Source of the DNA: Cylicocyclus nassatus | Taxonomy: Eukaryota; Nematoda; Chromadorea; Rhabditida; Strongylidae | Direction: 5' to 3' | Length of the DNA stretch: 64,000 nt | NCBI GenBank assembly: GCA_958299035.1 | Contig: CATQJL010000001.1 | Span: 13,697,834 to 13,761,833 of the forward strand | Part shown: in pieces, positions 37,053-49,000 of the stretch | Position numbering within the stretch: the stretch's first letter is position 1 | Layout: every line of letters starts with the position of its first letter | The notes under the pieces: model-generated | What the model was told of the DNA's origin: nothing | The model's database searches: none | What the model saw: only the letters and a program-made list of their open reading frames with translations | Translations under genes and position numbers: made by a program

Positions 37053-38130
37053 TTAAGAACTTAACGATTTGGAAGAATCTTCTTTTACAGCCTCACCCAC
37101 TGAGGATTTTGGCTGCATGGTCATTACCTCGAAAACACATAGGAAATTTTTGCTATCTTCTGAAAATGCACATCCGAAAGGCACATGTCCAAGACTAGGA
37201 CGAAGAAGCGTTGCCTGAATAAGTGTCAGCATGGTTATGTCAAATCATGAACGATTTGATTGATCTAGAGAGATATTCACATTCGTCTAAATTCCACTGT
37301 CACCTTTAGACAGCGCATTCTTGGACATATTTTGAAGTTAAGGGCTACTGCAGGACGAAGGCGCAAAAGCAGTATCAATTAAGCGAAAGGGGGGGGGGGG
37401 GGCGAAGGCGATTCGCGCATATCCTTATAATAAATCCTGCGCCTAATGCGCTCTACGGCTAATAAGCCGCGTTCGCGCCAAAGATATTGCGCCTGCGTCA
37501 TGCAGCAACCTATAGAGTTATTTCGACGATTGTGATTACACAACTGCATGCGGTATAATTTGCGGTCTGCTCCTCACCTCTACAGTTGAGTTCCTGACGC
37601 GGTCTCTTAGCACCAACATGCCTTCGGGTCTGCTGCAAGTTTGATAATTTGTTAAAAAGGAGCTTGTGTGTAAATAAAACTGAGGCTACGGAGAGCAAAA
37701 CGTACTTCAGCTTAGATTTGATGTTGCTAGGATCGTGAAGGTGGAGTAATCTGTTTTCCTTTTCTATTTTGGTCTTATTCTCCTTCATCTTATCATTAGG
37801 CACATTTACTCGGCTTATCGTCAAGTAGTAACTAGCTGTGAGACCGCAAGGGCAGCAAAATCTCTGCAAAGTGCAACTTGTACTATAATTCTTTTTTTGA
37901 AAAACTAACCAAGTTCATATTGAGGCTCTCCACAGTGTGACTCCATTTTTTATCCTCGTCCGGTAAATCGCAGTTTGTGAATCTGTCTGGCAGTGTACTC
38001 GGTGTAGGCGTAGTGGTAGCCATACGACAGGTCAGAGCTGGTATCTGGAATATTTGAATTACTCAAAACTCAGTGAATTTAGACTTACAGCAAAAACGAG
38101 TAAGTTTAAGGCGAGCATTTTGATCAACAT
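37053..38130 (-). CDS. secreted protein of unknown function
   Basis: Five exons join in phase: 38130-38089, 38044-37910, 37863-37706, 37632-37578 and 37214-37053. Introns are 44, 46, 73 and 363 bp with donors GTAAGT, GTTAGT, GTACGT and GTGAGG. The 183-residue product begins with a signal peptide (MLIKMLALNLLVFAIPALTC), followed by a Thr/Pro stretch (MATTTPTPSTLP). The middle has RFCCPCGLTASYYL and a Lys-rich segment. The C-terminal part has RPEGMLVLRDRVRNSTVE, then LGHVPFGCAFSEDSKNFLC. AATAAA overlaps the stop. The weakest exon is the third. No family is recognised. An alternative last exon may lie at 36243-36299. Confidence 0.6.
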
Positions 38131-39037
38131 GTTTTTTCCATCGACTTGCGGAAATTTTAAAGGCTACAGCGTCATTGTTCCGCTCTTGCAAGTCCTTTTG
38201 TATTCAGTTCTAGAGCAGTATAGAATAGGCTTTTGGAATGTAAAAGGCAGTGTCTCATGGGCTCTATCTCTATTTCACAATAGCGTACATGTGTACTGTA
38301 CTCAACCTTTGTAAAAGTCTTTGAAAAGAAGTATCATGGTTTTAGAAGAGTCAGCCACGCACTTCATTTCACAGCTTTTGAACCTGCAGAAAATACTTCT
38401 AAATCTGCAACAGAAGAGGAACAAGCCGAAAATTTTATATGAAGCTGGAGGCAAACGACGACAACCGCATTTACACTTTGAAAATGCAAAACACGCGTAA
38501 CCGCCTTTAGGAAAGCGAAATAGTGCATAAAAACTCCAAGTCCTCCTGGAAGCGTAACAAGAATAGAGACCGACAAACAGACAGAATTTTTCAAACATTT
38601 TTTTCATGGTGTTTATATATTTGAAGATCACACTGTTGCATCATTCTCTTACAATCAAATGGAAGGTGGATGATTTTTTGCAGGTTCATCTTTATCCACA
38701 TGACAAAACTGCTAATTTTTCGTCACTAGAATGTACGCTGTATCGTCCTCCTTTGTTGATAGGAATTTAAAATTCTAAGTTTCTGAACACTTCAAATTTG
38801 TATGGAACACATTTTTTACTGCTTATATGTACATACCGGATCTGACTAATACTATGTCACATGTGTAGTCTTTTTTCGAGTCCTGAGCCTCTTCACACAG
38901 ATCCAGCGCCACATACAAGAATGTGTCAAAGTTTCAAGCTCTCTTTATAATGTGAAACACTTGATTCATTTGGATTACGAAAAAAGATTCTATTTTATAA
39001 CGCAGTAATTTTTATGGGTTTTTTTGTGTATAGGCCT
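38131..39037. other. no supported gene
   Basis: Upstream region of the secreted-protein gene. Overlapping minus frames at 38302-38631 are open, but no splice partner was found. Confidence 0.4.
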
Positions 39038-39980
39038 GACCATTGATTCAAATGGCTTGGCGGCTGGAAGGCGGGGCTTTGTGACCTAACTATGGGCACA
39101 ATCATGACAACCCGTCCATTATCAAACGTCACGTTTCTGCTTCTTTTGGATAAGCATCAAGATCGATAGAGAATGACCGCTGTCTGCATTCCTATTTGAT
39201 TTACCAACTATTGTTTAATGTTTGAAGATCTTGACCAGCTCGTCTCATGTAGCAGCGAAAAGGTACTGTATCTCACATATCAATATCTCACCAAAACCAG
39301 ATCTGCTAGTGATAGCTTCCAGATCACACTGCTTAGGAAAATTGTTCACGAGCCACTAGGATAATTTCGCTTGACGCCCCAACTTGGTATCTTGCTCTCT
39401 TCTAACATATATTTTATTGGGATTAAGTCAACTAGCTTCCGCGCGCAGGCTCGCTGACATTCAAAAAATGATCACTATACATTATGAAGGAAGAGGATTC
39501 TTAAGTATGAATTTTTTTTTGTGGTGTTCAGTTTCTCTTTGAGTAGAGAGCATTCATGTGTTTACAGTTAATCTGGGGCGTTTCGGTTTGTTTCCTCTTT
39601 TTGCATAACACAATCTCCGTGTATTTGGAACTGGCTGGTATAATGCTTATTCGAATTTGCTTTTTTGCAAAGGTGCATGAGTGTAATTCTATAGTTGATT
39701 TGTTGACCGCACGGACTGGACATCACTGCGCAGCACGTGTCGCAAGGTAAAACGCTTATCCTAGTACAAATTCGCTATTGTACAAGTCGTGCTTTCACCA
39801 GCATTTGAGCAGTCCTTGCGGTCAACGAATCAACGATAAATGAACCAAGATAGAATAAATCAAGGCCGCTCGCGCCCGCGACGCAGTCTGCGTTCTCTCC
39901 CGCGCGCGTGCTCTCTGATCATTACCGAACCTTAATTAGGTCACGAAGCCCCGCCTTCCAGCGCCAAGAATTAGAGGGTA
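39038..39980. mobile_element. GC-rich palindromic MITE, copy 4, split by insertion
   Basis: The left piece (39038-39089) carries the tip and GGCTGGAAGGCGGGGCTTTG. The right piece (39862-39980) carries AAGGCCGCTCGCGCCCGCGA and the opposite tip. Together they rebuild one element like that at 35281-35458. The 772 bp between are an insertion. Confidence 0.75.
39691..39838. mobile_element. small palindromic element within the insertion
   Basis: GTTGATTTGTTGACCGCACG on the left pairs with CGGTCAACGAATCAAC on the right. The 148-bp hairpin lies inside the sequence that interrupts the copy-4 MITE, so at least two insertions are nested. Confidence 0.6.
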
Positions 39981-40710
39981 CCTAGCTTGGCCAATATTCA
40001 AGATTTTGATTTGGCTTCGGACATATCCTCAAATTGCAATTTATCTGTACTCCACCTTTTGTTCAGTGAGAATTGACCGCACCATTGAAGATAGATTTGG
40101 ATTCACTTCCCTGTGAATGAATTCGTCTAGGCTATTTTCTTACACTAGTGTGCACTGTCTATCCAAACGTGTACGCCAGAGGCATTGCACAATGAATCCC
40201 AGAGCTCTTACTAAGAACACCATAGATAAGTGAAATAGCCGTTTGCTCCCAAAATTTTTCGATTGTCAATCACAATTTTAGTGATGTCCGCTGCGCTCGT
40301 CACCTCGGTAATTCAGCACTTGAACATTTGGCTATAAAAAGGTCAGGTTCTATTTTAGTCTCAAAATTGCATCGTTCACTTTAGCAAGTTTCTGCTATTC
40401 TCGCACCGTTCTATTGTTAGCGCTCTGCAGTAGTCCCCTCTTATTTGAAAAGATTCAGTGACTCTAACTCGGACAATCATGATATTTTTTGTCCTGACAT
40501 TGTTTCAAAATCACTGAGGATAGGGGGGGGGGGTTGAATCAAGTTTGTGGTAGTACACTGCTTCTAGAATGAGAACAACTATCGGATGCCTAGGGCCAAT
40601 AGATCTGGTTTTTTTGAATCCTGCGTTCGCTGCTAATTTTGAACAACATCTAACGGTTTGTTTGACGCTGGTTTCAATAACGCTTTCGCAAAAAAATTCT
40701 CATATAATTA

Positions 40711-41018
40711 TCAAAGGGCAGAAGACGAAAAAAGTCTTCTTCTATGAAGTTGTGTTGGAGTCAAAGCAAATTGGGGTGGCACTAACCATTCCCAGAAAAG
40801 AGCAGCTTTTGTTGAGCTGAATTTTCTAACAGACACAAAATCACTCTGGAATTTTTTTTGCAAAAATTGATAACATAAAAATTTCTAACATATACAAATA
40901 ATTTGCTGGGCAATTCTGTTAACATTGGTGACCATTTACGGATAATTGCATCGTCCTCTCTTTGCTCCTCCTCTGCCCCCACCATTAGTTTCCTGCTATC
41001 ATTCCCATTCTCAAACAA
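40711..41018 (-). CDS. candidate two-exon gene, unknown
   Basis: Exon 41018-40896 and exon 40845-40711 join in phase 0 across a 50-bp intron (GTATAT...AATTCCAG), giving about 85 residues. The first exon has an acidic stretch after the first ATG at 40985 (MVGAEEEQREDDAIIRKW), then SPMLTELPSKLF. The second begins SDFVSVRKFSSTKAALFWEW and stops at 40711. The frame is open upstream of the ATG, so a 5' exon may exist. On the plus strand an 83-codon frame (40569-40820), starting right after a TTCTAG, overlaps it and also looks protein-like. I prefer the spliced minus model. Confidence 0.4.
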
Positions 41019-41966
41019 GTGACTTTTTTTAACTTTTCACAAAATTCTTCGCACATCTTTAGATCAGATGTTCTGATGAGTTACATCAGATACACATACA
41101 TCTTTCCAAGGTATTTAATGATGTATGCAAGCGGATCTAGTTGACTGTCAGCTATACAGAGACTTATGAGCCAAAAATCCCAGGAACGTGGACGTTCACC
41201 GTGACGTCACCGGCAATATGGAAAACTTTGGGTCGAAAATATAACTGAGGAATCTAAAGGAAAGCTTCAGATAAATTGAAAGACGCTAATTCCGAATATA
41301 TATCTCCCTCTGCTAAAAAATGATTTTTAAGGGAGTTACGAGGTTGTTTGCTTGAAGTTTCAAAGGCGTCATCGATATTGCATTTGGTCTTTTTCATCTA
41401 CTTGCACATTTTTCTGATTTTCATTGGTCCAGATATTCATACATACTTGCACTTTCGCAATTAAGATCAAAAATTAAAACTTTATTTTCCACTTTCTTAT
41501 AAGAGTGCTAATATTTCGTATTTATCCCATTTGGGAATTTTCTTAACTCTTTTTTCGCAGTAATAGCCTAGATTTAGCTAGGTTAGCATGAATCAGAGCT
41601 TGTTGCAGCTCTTATTAATGACTAAGCTAGGATTATCTCTAGTAATTTGATTGCTAAGAGGTTCAAATTATATGCGATATATAATCTTCTTGTGCCAATC
41701 TGTATCACACGCCTAATAAGCTGTTGCTTATTCATTCAAAGTTTCTAAGCATGCCACGGTAAGTGGACCTTCTTATTTTTCTTTTCTTGGGAGAGGGAGG
41801 GAGATAGAAATAAGCCCTTACAATTTTTTTTGTTTGGAAAAATTGACGGGATTGAAAAGAAAAGCCCTGACATTTTCCCTTGAAAAAAAACTGGACATAG
41901 GGAAATTGAAAAGTTCTTACTTTCTCCTTTGTAAAAGAATCATGTGGCTATAACCGAATAAACATT

Positions 41967-42519
41967 CTACTGTCCTAACCCCCCCCCTGTTTTTCTTATT
42001 CTTCTCCTTTCTTTTGTCTTCAACCTTCCTCTCTTTGCCTTCATGAACAAACTATGCTTTTTTTTTTCAGAATAATAGTGGTTTTTAAACTTTCTATCAA
42101 GATTTTTTCCTTGAAGATGAATCCGCCCATTCCTAGGAAAGAATGAAAGCTGAACATTTCCTGTTTCGGCAAATAAATTTCCCGGAATGGGCAAATGTTT
42201 TTTGATCGCATGAATATCTGATGGCATGAGGTATAGTCTAAGCTAGCCATTCTTCTAGCGAAAATAGTAAAAACCGGAGGGAAGAGAAATAATGCTCGAA
42301 AGTTAGATGAGCAGCCCTGTTAGAGATTCCAAAGGAAAAGAAATGATGGAATAGTTCAGACCAAATGTATGCAGAAACCCATTCATTCTTTCTAAAGCTC
42401 TTCCGAGCTCGATTTTCCGTTTCCTGGCGTTTCTCCCTTCTCATTTCAAATGTCCTAACAGGGAAGTTCGATCTTGTTTTCCCAGAAGTGTCCTCCATTA
42501 GATTAGTGAATGCACGCAC
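41967..42519 (-). CDS. coding-like region, three overlapping frames
   Basis: Three minus-strand frames overlap: 42519-42238 (first ATG at 42498; MRREKRQETENRARKSF segment), 42250-42041 (MASLDYTSCHQIFMRSK; its ATG is four bases after a pyrimidine-rich TTTTCGCTAG acceptor) and 42227-41967 (MPSDIHAIKKHLPIPG, ending in a lysine/arginine-rich tail and Gly codons from a poly-G run). Composition suggests at least one is translated, probably as an exon of one gene, but I could not find a joining that uses consensus splice sites throughout. Function unknown. Confidence 0.35.
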
Positions 42520-44207
42520 TACGCAAAATCCTATTATAGGACTGGGGCTATTCGAAGTTGAAAAGAGCTCTAGTTAGGCTTGATTTCGCTTGTTATGCTT
42601 TCTATACATTCTCTTCCTGTTTATTCCAGAAGAAGGCCAAAATATCTGCAAAGTCTAGAAATTCTATTAGTTGACGTGATTGAAAGGTCAGGCATGATTA
42701 CCCCTACGAAAATATATTTTGTTTACGCTCGGGAAAAAATTGAATTTTCTTGAAGTGCCCTCTTTTGCAGCTTGTACTCTGCACTTTTCTGTGGTGTTTA
42801 CTAGAAAATTTAGATGAGGATGATCGGGGTCAGAATAGCTAGGAGAAGAGGGTGGGGAGGGGCGGAAGGGGGGGGGGAGAAGTAGTAGCAATGCCTCGAC
42901 TTCACCCGAAGTTGACATGATTCTTGTGAACCGTCGATTTATATTTATTATGTGGCTTGTTTAATTTGCAAATACGTAATTAAGATGATCTTGTAAATTT
43001 TACAAAATTTTATATTGGCTTTGAAAAATGAGAAAGCTGCTGCCCTTTTACAACCTTTTTCTGAATGCCAAGATCAGTTGCATCAAATATTTTCAAAATT
43101 AGTTGTGATAAATAAATGAGGTTAGTTGCGATGTAATTGTTTTGAGTGCAAAATTCGAAAAATAGAACCATTTGGAATCAGAGCAATAGTGAAAAAAAAC
43201 TTAACTATTTTTGAATTGAATTTTCCACCAAGGCTTCGTGAATGTTTTGAGAAGTATCGCAACAAAATTTTTGGAGGTGGCTCATGACTTCCTCTGCATT
43301 CGAAAAGGTTTTTGTCAAAATTCCTACCCCCCCCCCCTCCCTCCCATTCAAAAATACCCTTTTTGGGAAGTACAGTTCAGCAATGTAAATTCCGAGTATG
43401 AGTAGGACAATACTGCAAGGTTCTAAACATAGGAATTTTAAAGACTGATTCATTCAAGGTTGGAAAATGATTTAAAACCTCAAGGATTGTGAATTTTAAA
43501 TACTATTATATAATATCACCCTATTCTACTTGTTTCCATTTTTGATTTTTCCATTTTTACGATACGAGTCGTGAAGTTATTACCTGGATACTGATAATGG
43601 GAGAAAATAAAATATAATATAATGGGAGAAATTTCCTCTGGTTAGAAAAAGACTTCCAGGTAGGAAGTCTTTTTCTAACCCGAGGAAATTTCTCCCATTC
43701 AAAATACGAGTCAAATACGATTTCTCATACCCCAATCGTATTCTAGTGAGATTTATGGAACAACTCATATCTACGCCTCATGCATTTTTTATTGAAGAGG
43801 AGCTATCTATAGATTCTTCTGCACATGACAAGTGAAAGTATAAAAACCAGAACTTCCTACTGCTGAGCTATTTTTGCAGCCTCAAGTAAAATCAAGCCTA
43901 ACAATATTTCCAGGCACTGCGAGTTGATGCTATCTTGGGATTCTGAATGAGAAAGTATTTGCAGCAAAAAAATTCAAGCCTCTTTGCAAGTTTGAGACAG
44001 GCTAAAAAGAATGTTCTGAAATTTTACTATACTCGTTTATTCCCCAAAAGTCTTGAGATGAGATAAAGCTTGACCTTGTTTTTCCTGTTGTTTCGGAATC
44101 CTTGGATTACTGTAAGGTTACGGTAGCGACGAGTGCTGCCGCTGTTGCGTAGCTATCACCAAGGTCAAGTGATTAGAAAATACAAGTAGATTTTAGATTA
44201 GAATCTC
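42520..44207. other. no supported gene; contains a hairpin
   Basis: Two poly-G/C runs and the hairpin listed separately. Short consensus-like splice sites near 43877-43915 could belong to upstream exons of the gene at 44208, but the model is not clear. Confidence 0.4.
43621..43699. repeat. 79-base near-perfect hairpin
   Basis: Arms of 37 bases (43621-43657 and 43663-43699) pair almost completely around a 5-base loop. The stem begins AATGGGAGAAATTTCCTC. It could be a tiny palindromic transposon or a small-RNA precursor; the loop is shorter than in most microRNA precursors. Confidence 0.6.
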
Positions 44208-44604
44208 ATGATTCATCACACTTTAGAAGTACAAAGTACTACTTTGTTTCTGTCAAATAAAGTGTCCAAAGTGATTATCTTGATGATCTCTTGCACTCTC
44301 TTTTCGAGCACATTCTTATTTCTTTGCCGGTGCCTTAATTGGCGCAAAGCATCGTTGAAGTTACGAAACTCGAGACAGGATTACGTAAATCCTTCCAAAT
44401 TCGTGGAAGATGACGTTAAGCATATAAAGTAGTCCAATACAAAAACACACCATTCAGTCTGGCAATTCTCCTTCAGCAGCAGCAATTCAATGCCTTCTCT
44501 CATGAGAAGTTCTCACAAAATCGTGTAAGTGTTTACTCTTACATAAGCATTTGTTAAATATAATGTCTTGCACACGTTTTCAATCCACCGGCAGTACCCA
44601 ATAA
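44208..44604 (+). CDS. small single-pass membrane protein, 5' end uncertain
   Basis: Exons 44208-44428, 44477-44524 and 44595-44604 join in phase 2 twice, across introns of 48 and 70 bp ending CTCCTTCAG and CCACCGGCAG. The 92-residue product has one hydrophobic span (VIILMISCTLFSSTFLFLC), then a basic cytoplasmic-type tail (LNWRKASLKLRNSRQ), a Ser-rich part and the end HKIVTQ. The TAA stop lies inside the AATAAA signal at 44600-44605. ATG 44208 may be genuine, but a CACTTTAG acceptor at 44219-44226 would make this the end of a longer protein. No family is recognised. Confidence 0.5.
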
Positions 44605-45490
44605 ATTTTCTGCATTTGTTGTAAAAAATTGTCCTAGTATGAAAGGTTGTAGCTTGATTTTCCTATTCAATATTTTCTGAAAGGCTCAAAATTAGCAAGG
44701 CTAGTTTCGAAATTTCTTGATCTACACGATTTGTTCTTTCATTGATAGATAAGAACAGTCATTCGCATAACTTTCCTCAGTCTGCCATTGCTTGCAACAC
44801 TTTCATGTATTACTGTAGTGATACGGCATTCAAACCAGTCATCTCCCAGCCTAATGCGGATCATTGTGAATTTAGCCCATTTGCCAAATCTTATTGTACT
44901 GTATCATTGCTAAACTACCGTATCTTCTGTACTACTTGCATAATATCCGTCTAGAGTTGAGAGCCGCTTTATTGCAGATTTTCTCTTGTAGACGAATTTT
45001 ATTTTTTTATAGATGAATCATTACATGAGCAGAAGTAATTCGTTTTCCGAGAATTTATTGAAGACAATCAAGTTTTTCAAATAGGACCACTAAAGTATAT
45101 GCCTTTTGTAGTTTGATGGACTGCTGTGGTGTTACGGTATTTGTAAGCTGATCTTTGAAAGTCTACTTATCCTTGAGCACGACATGTACTGTTGTAAGGT
45201 ATCTTCAACAGGCTGATGACTGATGCTTTATGTACCTCTGAGACTACATCAATTACCGAGTTGTCCCTTGAATAAACCTTTCCTCTGAATAATTGTTGTT
45301 TTTTCTTAGCAATTTTGGGTATCTCTGGTAGAGCAAGCAAAACTCTGCAGAACGACCACCAAAGCCACCTATGTCCCAATCCAAATATACATTAAAGACA
45401 AAATCTAAAATTTCTTAACAATCCCGAAATTTGGACTTCCTTCCGAAAATTTACGGTATCCTCAACGGATCATACAGTAAGCGCATAGTA
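44605..45490. other. no supported gene
   Basis: A Cys-containing plus frame (44742-44954) and a minus frame (45167-45379) look partly protein-like but lack splice or start support. Short TACTGTAG / TTACGGTA motifs recur here and near 15255 and 44110, suggesting diverged repeats. Confidence 0.35.
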
Positions 45491-46041
45491 TTAAGTTGGC
45501 TAATAAATAAGTTCGGTCGCTTCTTCAGCTCTTACAGATGCTGTAGAAAAATTTTTTGTCCAATGTTTGGTATCTCTGAAAAGAGCATTTCAGTGGGTAT
45601 TGGAGCATATATTCTGTTTGAGTAAAACTTATCTTTCAAAGAAAAAAATCTGCAAAGAAGTGAAAAATCGCAATTTTCTCATAATGCGCAAATATGAGGG
45701 AATTTGGTTTTCTTAGTAAAACATTTTCAAAATGGCAGAGCACAGTTTTTTTTTGTTGTTCAATAAACAGGGAAAACTCCTCTGTATACAAACACCAAAT
45801 TGCTGTTCTTTACATCCATTACAGCATGAAAACGAAGCAAAGGAAGTCAAAGAATTGTGCTTTGGGAATCTCGCCATGTTGACGCATAACTGTCTTTACT
45901 GATGGTAGAAATCCTGATTATTTGATATGTGATAGAGGAAGCTTTGAACTACTTTCCCACAAAAAATCATAGATTGAAACAATAAGAAAATTTTTTATGA
46001 TGATTTGTATGCCAAAACGAACTTATTTTTTAGCCAACCTA
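45491..46041. mobile_element. mariner-tip MITE
   Basis: Begins TTAAGTTGGCTAATAAATAA after a TA and ends ACTTATTTTTTAGCCAACCT. A second copy of the right tip (ATAGCCAACCTAGT) follows at 46047-46060. The interior matches 23914-24442. Confidence 0.75.
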
Positions 46042-49000
46042 GTATTATAGCCAACCTAGTACCTAGTAGTAGTAGTATTCATGAATACATTTGCTGGATT
46101 TTTCGCGGCCCAAAATGAAAAACAAGCAGAAAATGCAAACACTATTTTCTGGTTTTGTGTCAAACTTGGATTTTTCGATTACCAAGGCACCACTTACAGA
46201 AGAGGTATAACCAGTATACTTATTAAGGCTTGCTCTAATTAAGTAAATGTCAGAGGAGCTGGGGAAGAAATTTGCCATTTTTGGATCATCTTTTTGTTCT
46301 CAACTCCCATGCGCGAAAAGTTCTAGCAAAAGCATTTATAAACAGCACGTATCTACTGTTTTTTTCCTTCGAGTATGCAGTCTTCAGCTAATGAAAATTT
46401 TTTCAACTTCGGTTCTAAGCTTTATGTAAACTGAGAATTAGTTGTATCCCCGGTGAATATTTTATAGACCCTATGTTGCTCTATTAAACAGTGCCCTAAG
46501 CCTGGAAGGAAAATACAGCTTGATCTGCTTAGAAAAGGCATCTTTTTGCGGCAACCTAATGGTTAGAAGATTTCGACCTACATCTATTACTTTTCCGGCG
46601 CCTCGCCCTCAGTCAGAGACGAGCTCTTGCTTTTTTTCGAAGGCAGAATAGTCATATGAGCATAATGAATTAACCGTTAATCAAGTGATTAACTCATCAT
46701 CGCACAAATTCTATTATATCTGTCTATAACTTCATCATTCTTACTGGTGAAAATTCTGCCTTCGACTTTGTTTTTCCTCGTGCTATGCTGGTTTCTATAG
46801 CTCTTGATGGCAGATTCCAAGTGTCTATGCGGAGCCAACACTTATCACCCGCCAACGTGAGCAGTCACGAAGGGGCGAGCAAGCCCCGGGGGAATTGTTT
46901 GTGAGAAGCGAAAAGCCGCAAAAACTCAACGTAGTACACAACATCTGTCTGTCTATTCACACCTATAATTCCCGAATTTCCTTTCTGAACCTGAAATTCA
47001 AAAACTGCTTTGAAGTCCGGGGGAAATTGGCCGTATAAGCGCCGACGAAGACGTTGTCGGAAAAAGCTCCACTTCAACTGTTTGCTCTGGCGTCATTCTG
47101 TAAAGCCACTTGAGAAGTTTTTTCCACTTGGGATCTCTAGAAGCAGCAGAAGTGTGTGTGTGTATGTGCGTCTAAGCACACCCACTCTGGTTTCATTCAG
47201 CAGAGCTCCTTTTCGCGGGCTCGCCATAGTCCATCCATCTCCTATTCTTGAGCTAATCTACATAAATCCCGATCCGCTACTTCTTCATCGCACCTCCCCC
47301 CCCCCTCGGACACGCTCACTTACACACATTCTCTGCTCCAGTGCTGATGTTTGACCGAACTGCTATAGCCAATCCACAGTCAATGTATGCGAAATGTCGA
47401 AGTCAATCGCAAATAAATGTACCGTCACCGGTACTTAGAAGGTAAAGGACCATCAAATTTGGTGAACGCATTTATCTCACCTTGCCCTTGCTTTTTTGAA
47501 TCTGCTTGCTGTGCTTTTTCACCCCCTAAACGTCTCCTCTTTGCAATTTTCCCAGGAGCTTTCCCTAATGTCTACCCTTGGTCTACGTTGTGAAGAGATA
47601 ATTGGTGAAAAGTCAATAATTATATGTTTCAGGGCGATGCATACGGCAAGGATTCAGAATCTTGTAAAGAAGTTACAACGTCCACCAAGTGGGGACAACG
47701 TCTACATAAATAGCAGGTTAGCAGAGCTATTTTTAGGTTACTGTACTTCAAAGAACCTGTGGGCTACTGTAATCTCAAAACTCTATTTTCAAGATTCTTT
47801 TCGGTGTGGAATTATATTCCCAATTCCATCGTTCACCTCCTTCCTCCCCGTTTTATTTTCTCCTTTTTCTTTCTGCTCTTCCTCCCCCCCCCCCTCACTC
47901 CCTTCTGTCTAGCCACATTTTTAAAAAATTCAGTGCAGGTAGTAGTGGTTTTCCCAAGAGAAGCTCAACAAAGTACTTGTCAGAATTATAACTTCCCAGA
48001 ACAAACTCACCTAGTTTAGAGTACTATAACTAGAGAAAAATCCATTCCATCCTTCCCTCCCCTTTGTTTCCCTCCTCCACCCTCTAACCTGTACAATTTC
48101 ACTAGAAAAGCAAACCCTTTTTCTTTCCAAGAATTTGTCTGTCAACCAAGTCCCACAATTCCTAGATGACGCTTTCAGGCAAAGGCTATGGTTTTTGCCG
48201 TTTTAGAGCTTAATCCTTGGAATTATGTTTCAGATAAAAAATTAATCCTCTTTGTGCTTTTTATTTGTTGAAACCGAGAAGGCGCAAAGTGCAGAAACGG
48301 AAATTGGCAAAGCTTTCGAAAAACAATAAGAATCATAATCATTTTAATTAGAATTCATTATGCTTTGGATAATTTAACGGTATCATGAGGTAATCATAAG
48401 GTATAGAGTACGGTAATTCGAGTGAATTTAGCGGTACATCTGTTGAAATGAGGTGCAATCTGCATCAGTTCTTCAAGCGGCAAAACTCGAAACGTTCACC
48501 CAGAACGTAATTATGAGCGGACCAGTAAAGTCCCGAAATACATTGAAATCTACAATCTGGATAAGATTTTGAGTTAAATTTCTCAAATTTTTGCATGGCT
48601 CATAGCCTTATTTCGAAAAAGGACTGGCAGCCTAGATCCCGGGGAAATTAGCGGATTTGAACTGTCTAGAATTTTCAAGAAATGTTCTAACTAGTTTGCA
48701 CCCCCCCCCCCTCTCGGCCTACCACTGTTAATATACAAGATTTGCCCCTCAAAGAAAACCTGCTTTTAATTCACCTACAGTGCACGCAATTATGTAGCTA
48801 TTCTTGATTCTCATCTTTTTTTTTCTTTTCCAAGAATCACTCCCAATTTTATCGTGCTGGATTAAACCTGATCCTTGACTGTCCTTTTGTTTTGGGAGTC
48901 AAGACAGCGAATGCAACCTAAGCGTTCCAAGAACTGAACGTCTAATTAGTATCAATTTTCATCTGCACTCATGGCGCAAGTAGCACTTGTAGCTAATTGC

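Noticed and set aside
47496..47912. 138-codon plus frame
   Set aside because: It has no ATG at its 5' end, runs into a poly-C tract and has no splice partner or recognisable domain.
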